From the NCBI RefSeq assembly GCF_918697925.1, contig NZ_CAKKMF010000049.1, positions 1 through 36,986 on the forward strand: DNA of 36,986 bases, written 5' to 3'. The DNA is from Arthrobacter sp. Bi26 (GTDB lineage: Bacteria > Actinomycetota > Actinomycetes > Actinomycetales > Micrococcaceae). A program made the translations under genes and the position numbers. The notes under the pieces are model-generated. The model was not told the origin of the DNA. It did no database searches and saw only the letters and a list, made by a program, of their open reading frames with translations. Below are positions 20,018 through 29,149 of this stretch, in pieces (the stretch's first letter is position 1; every line of letters begins with the position of its first letter).

Positions 20018-20861
20018 GGGAAGCGGCTGTGTTGGCCTGCGGCGTGGATAGCCGGCAAGCACATCGGCTAGTGGAGGGTGACCTGGTGGGCGTGGGGGGG
20101 CTAACGCCCCTCCAGGGCCCCGGCCGCCAGACCCTGTGCAGCGGCTCATACAGTCAGAGCAGGGCCATTGTGACCTGTGCGATGCACTCCCAGTTCTCGA
20201 GGATTGTGCGTTCTCCAGTCAGCTCGAATCCGTTGCGACGGTACAACCCACGCGCGCATGACCCGGCGAAGACCGCGGAAGTGGGACAACAGAATATGCG
20301 AATGCAGAAGCCTGCTGTTCGTCTGAACAACGAATCCGCCGTCCGGAGATGGCGGTGTTTGTAGACCGCAGATTGGCCGCGTTCATCCTGTCGCATCCGA
20401 AATAGGATGGCGTGCATTTTCAGTGGAGTCGGGAAACGACTGCTCATTCGATGGAGGGCACGTTCTAGACGTCGCCATTGGCTCTGGAAGCTGAGTTTGC
20501 GCGTGAGCCGTCCCATTCATCCGCCTGAGGAGTTAAGACAATTGCGATGAGGTTTAGGGCGACTTGAACTGGCCATTGCAGTGCGGTCCACTCAGGTGGA
20601 CCATTGTCACCATGGGAAGGCCCTCGTTTCCCTCTGCCGGTGGAGGTTGCAGACGTACCAGTCATGATCGCAGGGCCGGGAAGCGCGTCATTTCCGTGCT
20701 GCCGGGACAGTCTTTGAAGCTTTGCAGGCGACGAAATTTTGGACATTCGTGCGCCATATCGGGACGGCCGACTTCCGGGCGTCGTGCGAGTCCGGCGTCC
20801 AGGGCGGTGACAGTACAATGTTGCTGCTACGCGGAGACCGGCCCTGTAGCGGGGTGATCAC
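20018..20861. other. Gene-poor stretch between the patatin pair and the TIR gene
   Basis: About 840 bp. Apart from the acetyltransferase remnant at its left end I see no supported gene. Overlapping open frames on both strands have atypical composition and no ribosome binding sites. It looks like decayed DNA. The promoter for the TIR protein should lie at its right end. Confidence 0.45.
20154..20276 (-). pseudogene. C-terminal remnant of a GNAT acetyltransferase
   Basis: The minus-strand frame ending at 20154 reads CARGLYRRNGFELTGERTILEN near its end, matching the last strand and helix of GNAT-fold N-acetyltransferases (the ALYRRxGFxLTGE pattern). The residues before it do not show the acetyl-CoA-binding motif, so only about 40 codons survive. 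It is a fossil of a gene lost when this region was rearranged. Confidence 0.55.
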
Positions 20862-23800
20862 TTGTCACGCATCTTTCTGAGTCATTCGAGCCGGGACACC
20901 CCTCAGGCCATCGCATTGAAGCGGTGGCTGGTGCAGCAGGACCCCGGTCTTGCCGACGAGATTTTCCTGGATCTTGATCCAGTGACGGGTATTGCGCCGG
21001 GTGAGCGGTGGAAGGAGGCCCTGCTTCGGGCCAATGAGCGGTGCGAGGTGGTAATCTGCCTGCTCTCTGCCAGCTGGGAGGCCTCCCGCGAATGCATGGC
21101 CGAGTACCGGACCGCGGAGAATCTGGGAAAGCTGATCCTGTGTGCCCGGCTGGAGCCTCTGGAGGAGGAAGGCGTCACCGGCGAATGGCAGCGCTGCGAC
21201 CTCTTCGGCAACGGACCCACCACCGACATTCCAATTGAGGGCCAAGACAGCCCTGTCGTTTTTCTCATGGATGGCCTCCGGCGGCTGCACCAGGGGCTGC
21301 GCCGTGCAGGGATCGGGGCCGAGCACTTCGCCTGGCCGCCGCCGAAGGATGCTGGACGGTCCCCCTTTCGGGGGTGGGAACCGTTCGAGGAAGCGGACGC
21401 GGCGGTATTCTTCGGCCGGGACGGACAGATCGTGCGGGGCTTGGATGCACTGCGTACCATGCGCAGCTCCGGCGTCGAGTCGCTGTTCGTGATCCTGGGT
21501 CCGTCGGGCGCGGGCAAGTCCTCGTTCCTGCGGGCGGGTCTCGTGCCGCGGCTGCGGCGTGAGGACCGGCAGTTCCTGGTGCTGGAAACCGTGCGCCCCG
21601 AGCGCAACCCGCTCACCGGGGACCGGGGCCTCGCCTGCGCGGTCCATTCCAGGCGCATCCATCTGGGACTGGACACCCCCACTCTGGGAGCCATCAAGGA
21701 TGCGTGCACTCGGGTGGACACGGCACAACTGAAGGAGTGGCTGGCCGAAGCCCGGCAGGCGGCCGCCGAACGGCTGCTGGAGGTGCCGGTCGGGACACCG
21801 CCGCCGACCCTGGTCCTACCGCTGGACCAGGCCGAAGAGCTCTTCAGTGCCGACGCCGGCCCCCAGGCACACCGGTTCCTGGATCTGCTTGCCGGACTGC
21901 TGGATCACGAAGACGGGACCGTGCCGGCGTTAATTGTTGCCGCAACGGTCCGTTCGGATTTCTACGAACCATTGCAGACCGCACCTGAGCTGGCCCGGCT
22001 TAAAAGTGTCGTCTTCGACGAGCTCAAACCTATGCCGGTCGCCCGGTTCAGGGAGGTCATCCTTGGCCCCGCAGCCCGTGCCACGGGGGCGGGGAGACCG
22101 CTGGAAGTCGAGACTGTTCTGGTGGATCGGCTGCTGGAAGAAGGCGTTCAGGGCGCGGACACCCTGCCGTTGCTCTCGCTGACCCTGGCACGCCTGTACC
22201 AGGACTACGGCGGCGACGGAGATCTCCGTTTGGCCGAATACCATGCGATGGGTGGAATGCAGCAGGTGGTGCAACACGAGATCGACACTCTGCTGTCGCC
22301 GGACCCTGCAGTGCGGCGGGGCCAGTTGGAGCTGCTGAAATCTGCGTTCATTCCCTGGTTGGCGACCATCAACCCAGACAACGACCAGCCGGTTCGCCGG
22401 ATCGCCCGCCTGTCCGATCTACCGAACGACGCCCGGCCACTCATAGACGCCATGGTGGGCCGGCGTTTGTTGGTCGGGGACGAGCGCGGCGGGGAGACCG
22501 TGATCGAAGTAGCTCTGGAGAGCCTGCTGCGCCAATGGCAGGATCTGGCCGGGTGGCTGGCCAGCGAGCAGGAGGACCTCAAGGAGGCCGACAACCTGGA
22601 ACGCGCCGCAGCCGCTTGGGAACGCAGCGGCCGCAACGAGGCGTGGCTCTTCGAAGGAGAAAGGCTGAGTCGTGCCGAGACACTGTTCGGAAAACCCGGA
22701 TTCCGGGAACGGCTGGAGCCTGCCCGCGAGTTCCTCCGCGCCTCCCGAAGCCGGGAGGAGGAACGGCTCGCAGCTCAGAAGAGACGGCACGATGCCGAAC
22801 TACGGGCTGCCCGCGACAAGCAGGAAGTGGCCGAAACGCACGCAGCGGATTTACGGAAACGCTCTCTCATACTCAAGATCGTCCTAGCATCAGCGGTCGT
22901 TATCACCATGGTTGCCGCGGCTGGCTTCGTGTGGGCCTCCTTTGCAGAGCGCGAGGCCACCGCGCGCGACCGCGAAGCCACCGCTCTTCGTCTTGTATCG
23001 GAAGGTCTGTCCATGCTCGAAGGAAACCGCGGCGGCGGCGATGCAAACGGTCTGAAGCGCATCCTCGCCGCACAAGCGATTGCCTCGACAGCGGGAGGCG
23101 AAGGCGCACTACTAAGCGCTGTCAATATGAATCGCGACCTGCAAAAAATCATAGAAACGCCGGCCAAAATCAGCAGTATGGCGTTTAGCCCGGACGGCAA
23201 CCGGATACTCACCGGCGGACCAGACGGTACGATGCGGCTGTGGGATGCTGAAACTGGCCAGGCTCTCGGCGAACCGATGAGTGGACATAAAGAGCTGGTA
23301 AACTGTGTCGCGTTCAGCCCCGACGGGCGCCGGGTCCTTTCCGGCGGCGACGACGGCACGGTTCGAGTGTGGGACCCGGAGACGGGCCGGGCCCTCGGCA
23401 CACCGATGACCGGACACGCGGGTGCGGTGACGAGTGTCGCGTTCGACCCCGACGGCCACCGGATCCTTTCCGGCGGTAACGACGGCACGGTTCGAGTGTG
23501 GGACCCGGAGACGGGCCGGGCCCTCGGCACACCGATGACCGGACACGCGGGTGCGGTGACGAGTGTCGCGTTCAGCCCCGACGGCCACCGGATCCTTTCC
23601 GGCGGTAACGACGGCACAGTGCGGCTGTGGGACCCGGAGACGGGCCGGGCCCTCGGCGAACCGATGACCGGACACAAGGAGGCGGTGACGAGTGTTGCGT
23701 TCAGCCCCGACGGGCGCCGGATCCTTTCCGGCGGTAACGACGGCACGGTTCGAGTGTGGGACCCGGAGACGGGCCGGGCCCTGGGCGAACCGATGACCGG

Positions 23801-25103
23801 ACACAAGGGTGCGGTGACGAGTGTCGCGTTCAGCCCCGACGGCCACCGGATCCTTTCGGGGGGTAACGACGGCACATTGCGGCTGTGGGACCCGGAGACG
23901 GGCCGGGCCCTCGGCGAACCGATGACCGGAAACAAGCGTGGTGCGGTGACAAGTGTCGCGTTCAGCCCCGACGGCCACCGGATCCTTTCGGGGGGTAACG
24001 ACGGCACATTGCGGCTGTGGAACCCGGAGACGGGCCGGGCCCTCGGCAAACCGATGACAGGACACAAGGATGCGGTGACGAGTGTCGCGTTCAGCCCCGA
24101 CGGTCACCGGATCCTTTCCGGCAGCCGAGACGGTACGGTGCGGCGGTGGGACGCCGAGAGGGGCCGGGCCCTCGGCGAGCCTTTGACCGGACACAAGGAT
24201 GCGGTGACGAGTGTTGTGTTCAGCCCCGACGGTCACCGGATCCTTTCCGGCAGCCGAGACGGTACGGTGCGGCGGTGGGACGCGGAGACGGGCCGGGCCC
24301 TCGGCGAGCCTTTGACCGGACACAAGGATGCGGTGACGAGTGTTGCGTTCAGCCCCGACGGCCACCGGATCGTTTCCGGCAGCCGAGACGGTACGGTGCG
24401 GCGGTGGGACGCGGAGACGGGCCGGGCCCTCGGCGAGCCTTTGAACGGACACAAGGATGCGGTGACGAGCGTTGCGTTCAGCCCCGACGGGCGCCGGATC
24501 GTCTCCGGCGGCACCGATGGCACGATAAGGCGTTGGGACGCAGAGACGGGCCGGGCCCTCGGCGAGCCTTTGACCGGACACAAGGATGCAGTGACGAGCG
24601 TTGCGTTCAGCCCCGACGGGCGCCGGATCGCCTCCGGCGGCACCGATGGCACAGTGGAGCGGTGGGACCCGGAAACGGGCAAGTCCCTCGGTAAGCCGAT
24701 GACTGGGCACTTGAATGGGGTGTACAGCGTGGCGTTTAGCCCCGACGGCCGCCGAATCAGCACCGGGGGTAACGACGGCACGGTGCGGCTGTGGGACGCG
24801 GAGACGGGTCAGCCCCTCGTTAGACCGATGACCGGACACCAGGGCTCGGTGTACAGCGTTGCGTTTAGCCCCGACGGCCGCCGAATCGCCTCCGGGAGCG
24901 ACGACAGCACAGTGAGGCTGTGGCCCGCACCCCAGACCCCGTCCGACACATTGTGTACCAAACTTTCCCAGAACATCAGCCACAAACAGTGGCGTGAGTG
25001 GGTGGCTCCGGGCATCGACTACATCGAGGTCTGCCCCGGCCTTACCGTTCCCCCGGACACGCCAGGCAACCGTCGGAAAAATACTAACCCAAGCCAAGAT
25101 TGA
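20862..25103 (+). CDS. TIR domain - nSTAND NTPase - WD40 repeat protein
   Basis: A protein of 1413 residues with a TTG start and GGGGTGA upstream. Residues 1-150 are a TIR domain: RIFLSHSSRD, the GxxPGERW loop and an acidic E81 in ECMAEYRTAE placed like the catalytic glutamate of NAD-cleaving TIR proteins. Residues ~168-600 are a STAND-type NTPase of the nSTAND1 kind: PFRGWEPFEEADAAVFFGRD, P-loop GPSGAGKS at 213-220, and Walker B LVLPLDQAEELF near 316. A coiled, charged linker and a hydrophobic helix at ~668-692 follow. From residue 770 there are 14 WD40 repeats of 43 residues, enough for two seven-bladed propellers. By analogy with NLR-like defence ATPases, the repeats would sense a ligand, the NTPase would oligomerise, and TIR would deplete NAD. 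That role is inferred. Confidence 0.93.
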   Translation: MSRIFLSHSSRDTPQAIALKRWLVQQDPGLADEIFLDLDPVTGIAPGERWKEALLRANERCEVVICLLSASWEASRECMAEYRTAENLGKLILCARLEPLEEEGVTGEWQRCDLFGNGPTTDIPIEGQDSPVVFLMDGLRRLHQGLRRAGIGAEHFAWPPPKDAGRSPFRGWEPFEEADAAVFFGRDGQIVRGLDALRTMRSSGVESLFVILGPSGAGKSSFLRAGLVPRLRREDRQFLVLETVRPERNPLTGDRGLACAVHSRRIHLGLDTPTLGAIKDACTRVDTAQLKEWLAEARQAAAERLLEVPVGTPPPTLVLPLDQAEELFSADAGPQAHRFLDLLAGLLDHEDGTVPALIVAATVRSDFYEPLQTAPELARLKSVVFDELKPMPVARFREVILGPAARATGAGRPLEVETVLVDRLLEEGVQGADTLPLLSLTLARLYQDYGGDGDLRLAEYHAMGGMQQVVQHEIDTLLSPDPAVRRGQLELLKSAFIPWLATINPDNDQPVRRIARLSDLPNDARPLIDAMVGRRLLVGDERGGETVIEVALESLLRQWQDLAGWLASEQEDLKEADNLERAAAAWERSGRNEAWLFEGERLSRAETLFGKPGFRERLEPAREFLRASRSREEERLAAQKRRHDAELRAARDKQEVAETHAADLRKRSLILKIVLASAVVITMVAAAGFVWASFAEREATARDREATALRLVSEGLSMLEGNRGGGDANGLKRILAAQAIASTAGGEGALLSAVNMNRDLQKIIETPAKISSMAFSPDGNRILTGGPDGTMRLWDAETGQALGEPMSGHKELVNCVAFSPDGRRVLSGGDDGTVRVWDPETGRALGTPMTGHAGAVTSVAFDPDGHRILSGGNDGTVRVWDPETGRALGTPMTGHAGAVTSVAFSPDGHRILSGGNDGTVRLWDPETGRALGEPMTGHKEAVTSVAFSPDGRRILSGGNDGTVRVWDPETGRALGEPMTGHKGAVTSVAFSPDGHRILSGGNDGTLRLWDPETGRALGEPMTGNKRGAVTSVAFSPDGHRILSGGNDGTLRLWNPETGRALGKPMTGHKDAVTSVAFSPDGHRILSGSRDGTVRRWDAERGRALGEPLTGHKDAVTSVVFSPDGHRILSGSRDGTVRRWDAETGRALGEPLTGHKDAVTSVAFSPDGHRIVSGSRDGTVRRWDAETGRALGEPLNGHKDAVTSVAFSPDGRRIVSGGTDGTIRRWDAETGRALGEPLTGHKDAVTSVAFSPDGRRIASGGTDGTVERWDPETGKSLGKPMTGHLNGVYSVAFSPDGRRISTGGNDGTVRLWDAETGQPLVRPMTGHQGSVYSVAFSPDGRRIASGSDDSTVRLWPAPQTPSDTLCTKLSQNISHKQWREWVAPGIDYIEVCPGLTVPPDTPGNRRKNTNPSQD
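23169..24945 (+). repeat. Fourteen tandem 129-bp WD40-coding repeats
   Basis: Tandem in-frame repeats inside the TIR-NTPase gene. The period is 129 bp except in the sixth unit, which has one extra codon (GNKRG). Units 3-11 are nearly identical in DNA; for example units 2-4 share long exact tracts. The first unit and the last three have drifted. The differences cluster at a few codons (after AFSPDG, after RI, the two residues before DGT, the residue before W, and after GHK). This is the pattern of highly internally conserved repeats that undergo repeat exchange. Confidence 0.92.
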
Positions 25104-25551
25104 GACCAGGCGGAAGCAAATCCACCCATGGGCAGAACGTGACCAGAGGACGAAGTAATAAGCCGAATATCCGTGTATATTGCTCTGGCCGGTGCACAGT
25201 GCTACAACGGAGGCACGACTCCGAGTATGAAAGATGCTGTGGGTCAAGTTGAGGGGCAGATTGCATTGCGGGCCCCACGTCATCACGACGGTGTGCTTGG
25301 TCGTCTTTCACCGTCATTTTCGTCCACCTTTGGAGGTGGGAGGGAAACTTTCTGTCCGCTGGAATGTGCGTCCGCATTGGGCCCGGGCCTTTGTACGGCG
25401 AATGACGACTCCTTCCGTTGCTCCGCGCCAGCAGAAGGCGTTCCCAAATTTGACCCAAGGGCTGGCTTGTTAATGACCGTGGCTGAGGCTGTAACACATG
25501 TAGCTGAGATGGAGATCCCGGCCTCGGAATTGCCCTGGGACGGAAGTGCAA
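25104..25551. other. Intergenic region before the two-component genes
   Basis: About 450 bp with lower GC. No clear terminator, RNA or conserved gene is visible, and open frames on both strands are unsupported. It should contain the promoter for the kinase/regulator pair. Confidence 0.4.
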
Positions 25552-27390
25552 ATGACTCCGCGACAACTCACTTCTGTAATCGGGGTGACGACGGGCTTCG
25601 TAATCCTAGTCGTGGTCTGCGTCGATTGGTCACCCACAGCCCTACAGGACCCTGCTCGAACCTTAAGTTTGAATGCCCAAGGGGTACTCCGGTGGGGGGA
25701 GAATCCGAACCGGATTCCGTTTACAGTTTTTGAACTCACACTGTTCTTGGGCGTGGGCTTAGCATTCGTTCTGGCTGGTGTGACGGCGTGGCGGAGCCGG
25801 CCTTCCCGGAATCCGGGGCTGTTGTTGATTGTGGCGGGTTGGCTTTGGCTGGCGTCCGGGATTCGCCGTTCCAGCGACCCGGTGGCGTTTACGCTCGGTG
25901 TAACTCTTACGCTGATGTATCAGCCTCCTTTGCTGCAGTTGGCGCTCAGCTTTCCGTCAGGAACGCTGCGCGGCCGAGCTGAAAAAACTGCCGTAGCGTT
26001 CTTCTACATTTTTTGGCTGTTTGCCCCCGTAGCAGGCTGGGCCTTCTTTGATCCACGCCTCCATGTCACGGCAGGGGAGTCCACGTCCCGCAATCTGTTG
26101 CTTCTCTGGGACAGCCCGTCTCTCATGACCACCCTCGGGAACGCAATCCGCATATTTCAGATCTCGGTGGGAGTCGCGATCGTAACGGTCCTGATCGCCC
26201 GTTGGCGCGCAGGGACAAAGGCCTACCGGTCGGCATTCCTGCCGCTATGGCTTGCCGTAATCGTAAAAACAGCGGCCACCGTGTGGGTGTCCCTCGCGGT
26301 GATCCAACTGTCTGGATCTCTGTCCTCGGAAGCGTTGCTCTGGCAATATCCGGCGACCGCAATTGTGCCGCTGGCAGTATTGTTTGGTCTGTGGCGCTAC
26401 CGTTTCGCGCGTGGCACATTGGGTGATCTCATGGTGGAAGTGGGCTCAGCCCCGGTTAGCGACAGACTAATCGGCGCGCTTCGGCGATCAGTCCATGACC
26501 CCACCCTCACTTTGCTGCGTTGGTTCCCCGATCAGGCGTCCTTTGTTGACAGCAAGGGAGTTCCCCAGGCGTTGCCGGATGGTTCAACCGGACGCGCCTC
26601 CATGGTCTTGGAACGCCACGGAACACCAATAGGGGCCCTGGTTTTTGACGAAACCCTCCAGGACCAGCCGCAGTTGCTTGCCGCCGTGCGCAGCGCAACG
26701 TCGCTGGCGTTGGAAAACCAGCAGATGGAACAACAGCTCCGGGACCAACTCATTGAGGTCCGTCGCTCCAGGGAGCGAATCGTAACGGCTGGCGACTCCC
26801 GGCGTCGCCAGCTTGAACGGGATCTTCACGACGGAGCTCAGCAACGTCTGGTTGCCGTGTCGATGGAGCTGGCGCGGGCCCAGCGGATGACGGATTCGCA
26901 GGAGGTACAAAGCCTAGTCGGGCAGGCAAGGGCCGAGCTTTTGGATGCACTTGACGAGTTGCGCGAATTGGCGAGGGGCGTGTATCCCCCCTCGCTTCGG
27001 GAGAGAGGTTTGGTGGGCTCCCTGACCGCGTTAGCGGAGCGATCATCACTGCCCATGGAGCTGGACCTCAGGACGGACCATAGGCTTCCGGCTCACGTGG
27101 AGCTGGCTGCCTACTTCATCTGCGCAGAAGCCGTCACCAATGCTACGAAGTATGCCAAGGCGGCCTGGGTGCGAATCTGCATCGACGGAAACGAAAAGGA
27201 GTTGCGAATGGAGATCGTGGACAACGGAATCGGTGGTGCGCGGCCGGGACTCGACGGCGGGTTGCTGGGGATTGCGGACCGGGCAGCGGCACTGGGAGGC
27301 TTATTGTCCATCGACAGTCCTGAAGGCAGAGGGACGACGATACTTGCCGTTCTTCCCTTCTCTACGGACCCGGAAGGCGACCTGCCATGA
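25552..27390 (+). CDS. Membrane sensor histidine kinase, NarL/DegS-type
   Basis: A kinase of about 612 residues. The N-terminal ~290 residues contain about eight hydrophobic helices, so the sensor is membrane-embedded with little outside the bilayer. A GAF-like region follows, then a dimerisation/phosphoacceptor domain of the HisKA_3 type with RDLHDGAQQRL (His about residue 426). The ATPase domain has EAVTNATKYAKA (N box), DNGIGGA (G1) and GLLGIADRAAALGG (G2). The ATG at 25552 has GGAAG 5 bases upstream; a GTG two codons earlier is also possible. The stop overlaps the response regulator start (ATGA). The signal is unknown. Confidence 0.92.
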   Translation: MTPRQLTSVIGVTTGFVILVVVCVDWSPTALQDPARTLSLNAQGVLRWGENPNRIPFTVFELTLFLGVGLAFVLAGVTAWRSRPSRNPGLLLIVAGWLWLASGIRRSSDPVAFTLGVTLTLMYQPPLLQLALSFPSGTLRGRAEKTAVAFFYIFWLFAPVAGWAFFDPRLHVTAGESTSRNLLLLWDSPSLMTTLGNAIRIFQISVGVAIVTVLIARWRAGTKAYRSAFLPLWLAVIVKTAATVWVSLAVIQLSGSLSSEALLWQYPATAIVPLAVLFGLWRYRFARGTLGDLMVEVGSAPVSDRLIGALRRSVHDPTLTLLRWFPDQASFVDSKGVPQALPDGSTGRASMVLERHGTPIGALVFDETLQDQPQLLAAVRSATSLALENQQMEQQLRDQLIEVRRSRERIVTAGDSRRRQLERDLHDGAQQRLVAVSMELARAQRMTDSQEVQSLVGQARAELLDALDELRELARGVYPPSLRERGLVGSLTALAERSSLPMELDLRTDHRLPAHVELAAYFICAEAVTNATKYAKAAWVRICIDGNEKELRMEIVDNGIGGARPGLDGGLLGIADRAAALGGLLSIDSPEGRGTTILAVLPFSTDPEGDLP

Positions 27391-28064
27391 CACTGCGTGT
27401 TGCCATCGCTGAAGACTCGGCATTACTGCGCCGGGGATTGTCCGCCCTGTTGCAGTCCGAAGGTCTAGAAGTCGTAGGTGAGGCTGCCGATGGCCCGCAT
27501 CTGCTGGAAGTGATTGACAAACACGGGGCCGACGTAGCTGTGGTGGACATCCGGATGCCCCCCAGTTACACCATTGAAGGCATCCAGGCCGCCGAAACAA
27601 TAAAAAGCAGACACCCCGAGATAGGCGTACTCCTCCTGTCCCAGTACGTGGAAACGGAAAACGCGATGTCCCTATTGAAGAATGGGGCCAAAGGCTTGGG
27701 CTACCTGCTTAAAGAGCGGGTGTCCGATGTTGACGAATTCATTGACGCCCTGCATCGCGTAGCTGCGGGGGGAACGGCCATCGATCCGGAGCTTGTTACA
27801 CGACTGGTGACCCGTCCACACAAAGGTCACGATCGAGGCGATGACCTTACGAGCCGGGAGAAGAGCGTCCTTGAGTTAATGGCCGAAGGGCGCACCAACC
27901 AGGCAATAGGGAAGTCGCTCTTCTTGGGTGAGCGGACCGTAGAGGCCCATATTCGGAGTATTTTCCTTAAGCTCGAGTTGAGGCCCGAGCCCGAGGACCA
28001 CAGACGTGTGCTTGCCGTCCTCACGTACCTTCGAGGAGTCGGACAGAGCCGAGGTACCGCATAA
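27387..28064 (+). CDS. LuxR/NarL-family response regulator
   Basis: A regulator of 225 residues and the cognate partner of the upstream kinase. The receiver domain has the acidic pair ED at 9-10, the phosphoacceptor D54 in AVVDIRMPPS and the conserved lysine in YLLKERV. The C-terminal LuxR-type helix-turn-helix reads LTSREKSVLELMAEGRTNQAIGKSL...RTVEAHI. It overlaps the kinase gene by 4 bp. Targets are unknown; the neighbouring genes are candidates. The normal length and intact motifs indicate a working pair. Confidence 0.94.
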   Translation: MTLRVAIAEDSALLRRGLSALLQSEGLEVVGEAADGPHLLEVIDKHGADVAVVDIRMPPSYTIEGIQAAETIKSRHPEIGVLLLSQYVETENAMSLLKNGAKGLGYLLKERVSDVDEFIDALHRVAAGGTAIDPELVTRLVTRPHKGHDRGDDLTSREKSVLELMAEGRTNQAIGKSLFLGERTVEAHIRSIFLKLELRPEPEDHRRVLAVLTYLRGVGQSRGTA

Positions 28065-28102
28065 GTGGCCGTGGGCACGCTTCCGACGGGAGGACGGAAT
28101 TA

Positions 28103-28516
28103 CTAGGCAGCGATCGTCCCGTCCATCGAAACGCTATCGGCTGCTGCCCCGGCAATTTCGGCTGCCTCCAGAGGGGCCAGGAGGAGGGCCCGCTGGGCGG
28201 CGGACAGTGCGTGCGGGAAGGTGAGCGCCAGATGTGCCAGGTGTAGCGCGGCGACGATGTAATGCGTGCCCGCAGCGCTTCCGAGCGACCGCGCTACGCC
28301 GGTCCTAATGCGTTCTAGGTCCAAGGAATTCCCATAATTTGCTAGGGCCATCCGTGCGAGCATGTGCTGCGGATGCCTCTGGACCTTCCTGTCCATCTCG
28401 ACCGTGGCCTGCAGCTGTGTTTTGGTCCAGCGATGATCCAAGAGTCGGCTCGAGTCCTCGTCACCCGTGCGTTGTCCCTGGTGGATCGTGCTTATCGATT
28501 CAGGTATGGACAACAT
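28103..28516 (-). CDS. Hypothetical protein
   Basis: A protein of 137 residues. I chose the ATG at 28516 because AAGGAGT lies about 6 bases upstream; the frame is open further to 28738 but the extra part is Arg/Pro-rich. The middle and C-terminal parts are alanine/leucine-rich helices (ARMALANYGNSLDLERI, IVAALHLAHLALTF, AQRALLLAPLEAAEIAGAAA) and may form a helical bundle. No signal peptide or family recognised. It is convergent with the response regulator. Confidence 0.6.
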   Translation of the reverse strand: MLSIPESISTIHQGQRTGDEDSSRLLDHRWTKTQLQATVEMDRKVQRHPQHMLARMALANYGNSLDLERIRTGVARSLGSAAGTHYIVAALHLAHLALTFPHALSAAQRALLLAPLEAAEIAGAAADSVSMDGTIAA

Positions 28517-29149
28517 GACGTACTCCTTCGGATTGCTGAGGCTAGGCAACGGAACTCGTCGGTTGATCCGTGCCATCTGGCTAGGTCCATAGTGCCTTCC
28601 GGCTTGTGGGGTCAGGATCCGTGCCAGCACGCTTTCTCGCGGAACGGACAGCGCAGCTCTGTCTCCGGCGTCGCCGGCCCCTCTGCCAAATGAGCCATGA
28701 GGTCTACGCGTGGGGCCGAAGGCAAACGCGACCCGCACTCACAGGTTGTCTCCACCAAGGCTTTGACCTGAGCGGCGCGGTAATCGGGCGGCTACAAATT
28801 GACCGGTGAGCGATGAAAACGATGCTGGCCATCAAGCAGTTCACCTGTGCACGGCACCAACTCTGAGCGCACCGCCAGACTCGCGCAGCATACTCGCACC
28901 TGCGGGCGCTGCATGGAATCAGTCAGCGGATGTAGGCGGGCCAGCGTGCAGCAGCTCCACAACTTTCCGCGGTAGGGCGACTGCAGGGTCCGTCGCACGC
29001 ATTCGTTATCTCCCAAGGCGAGGAGACCAAGGACGACGGCCCGCTCGACGGCGAGGAGGGTGCGTAGTCATGCCGGGCCATCGCTCGTGCGGGATTACGT
29101 GAGCATCGCGGTAGGAAGCCCCGGCGCGCGCTGGGCCAACGTGGAGTGC
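28517..29149. other. Intergenic region with no supported gene
   Basis: About 630 bp. Open frames on both strands lack ribosome binding sites and family-like sequence. No convincing hairpin, RNA or repeat was seen. Confidence 0.4.

Noticed and set aside
23112..25286. A 724-codon open frame on the minus strand across the WD40 repeats
   Set aside because: It mirrors the repeats on the plus strand, encodes His/Arg/Val-rich repeats with no family features, and the plus-strand protein has clear domains. It is a GC-bias shadow.
25173..25733. A 186-codon plus-strand frame before and into the kinase gene
   Set aside because: It overlaps the kinase N-terminus, which has clear membrane helices in the other frame; it shows no protein features.
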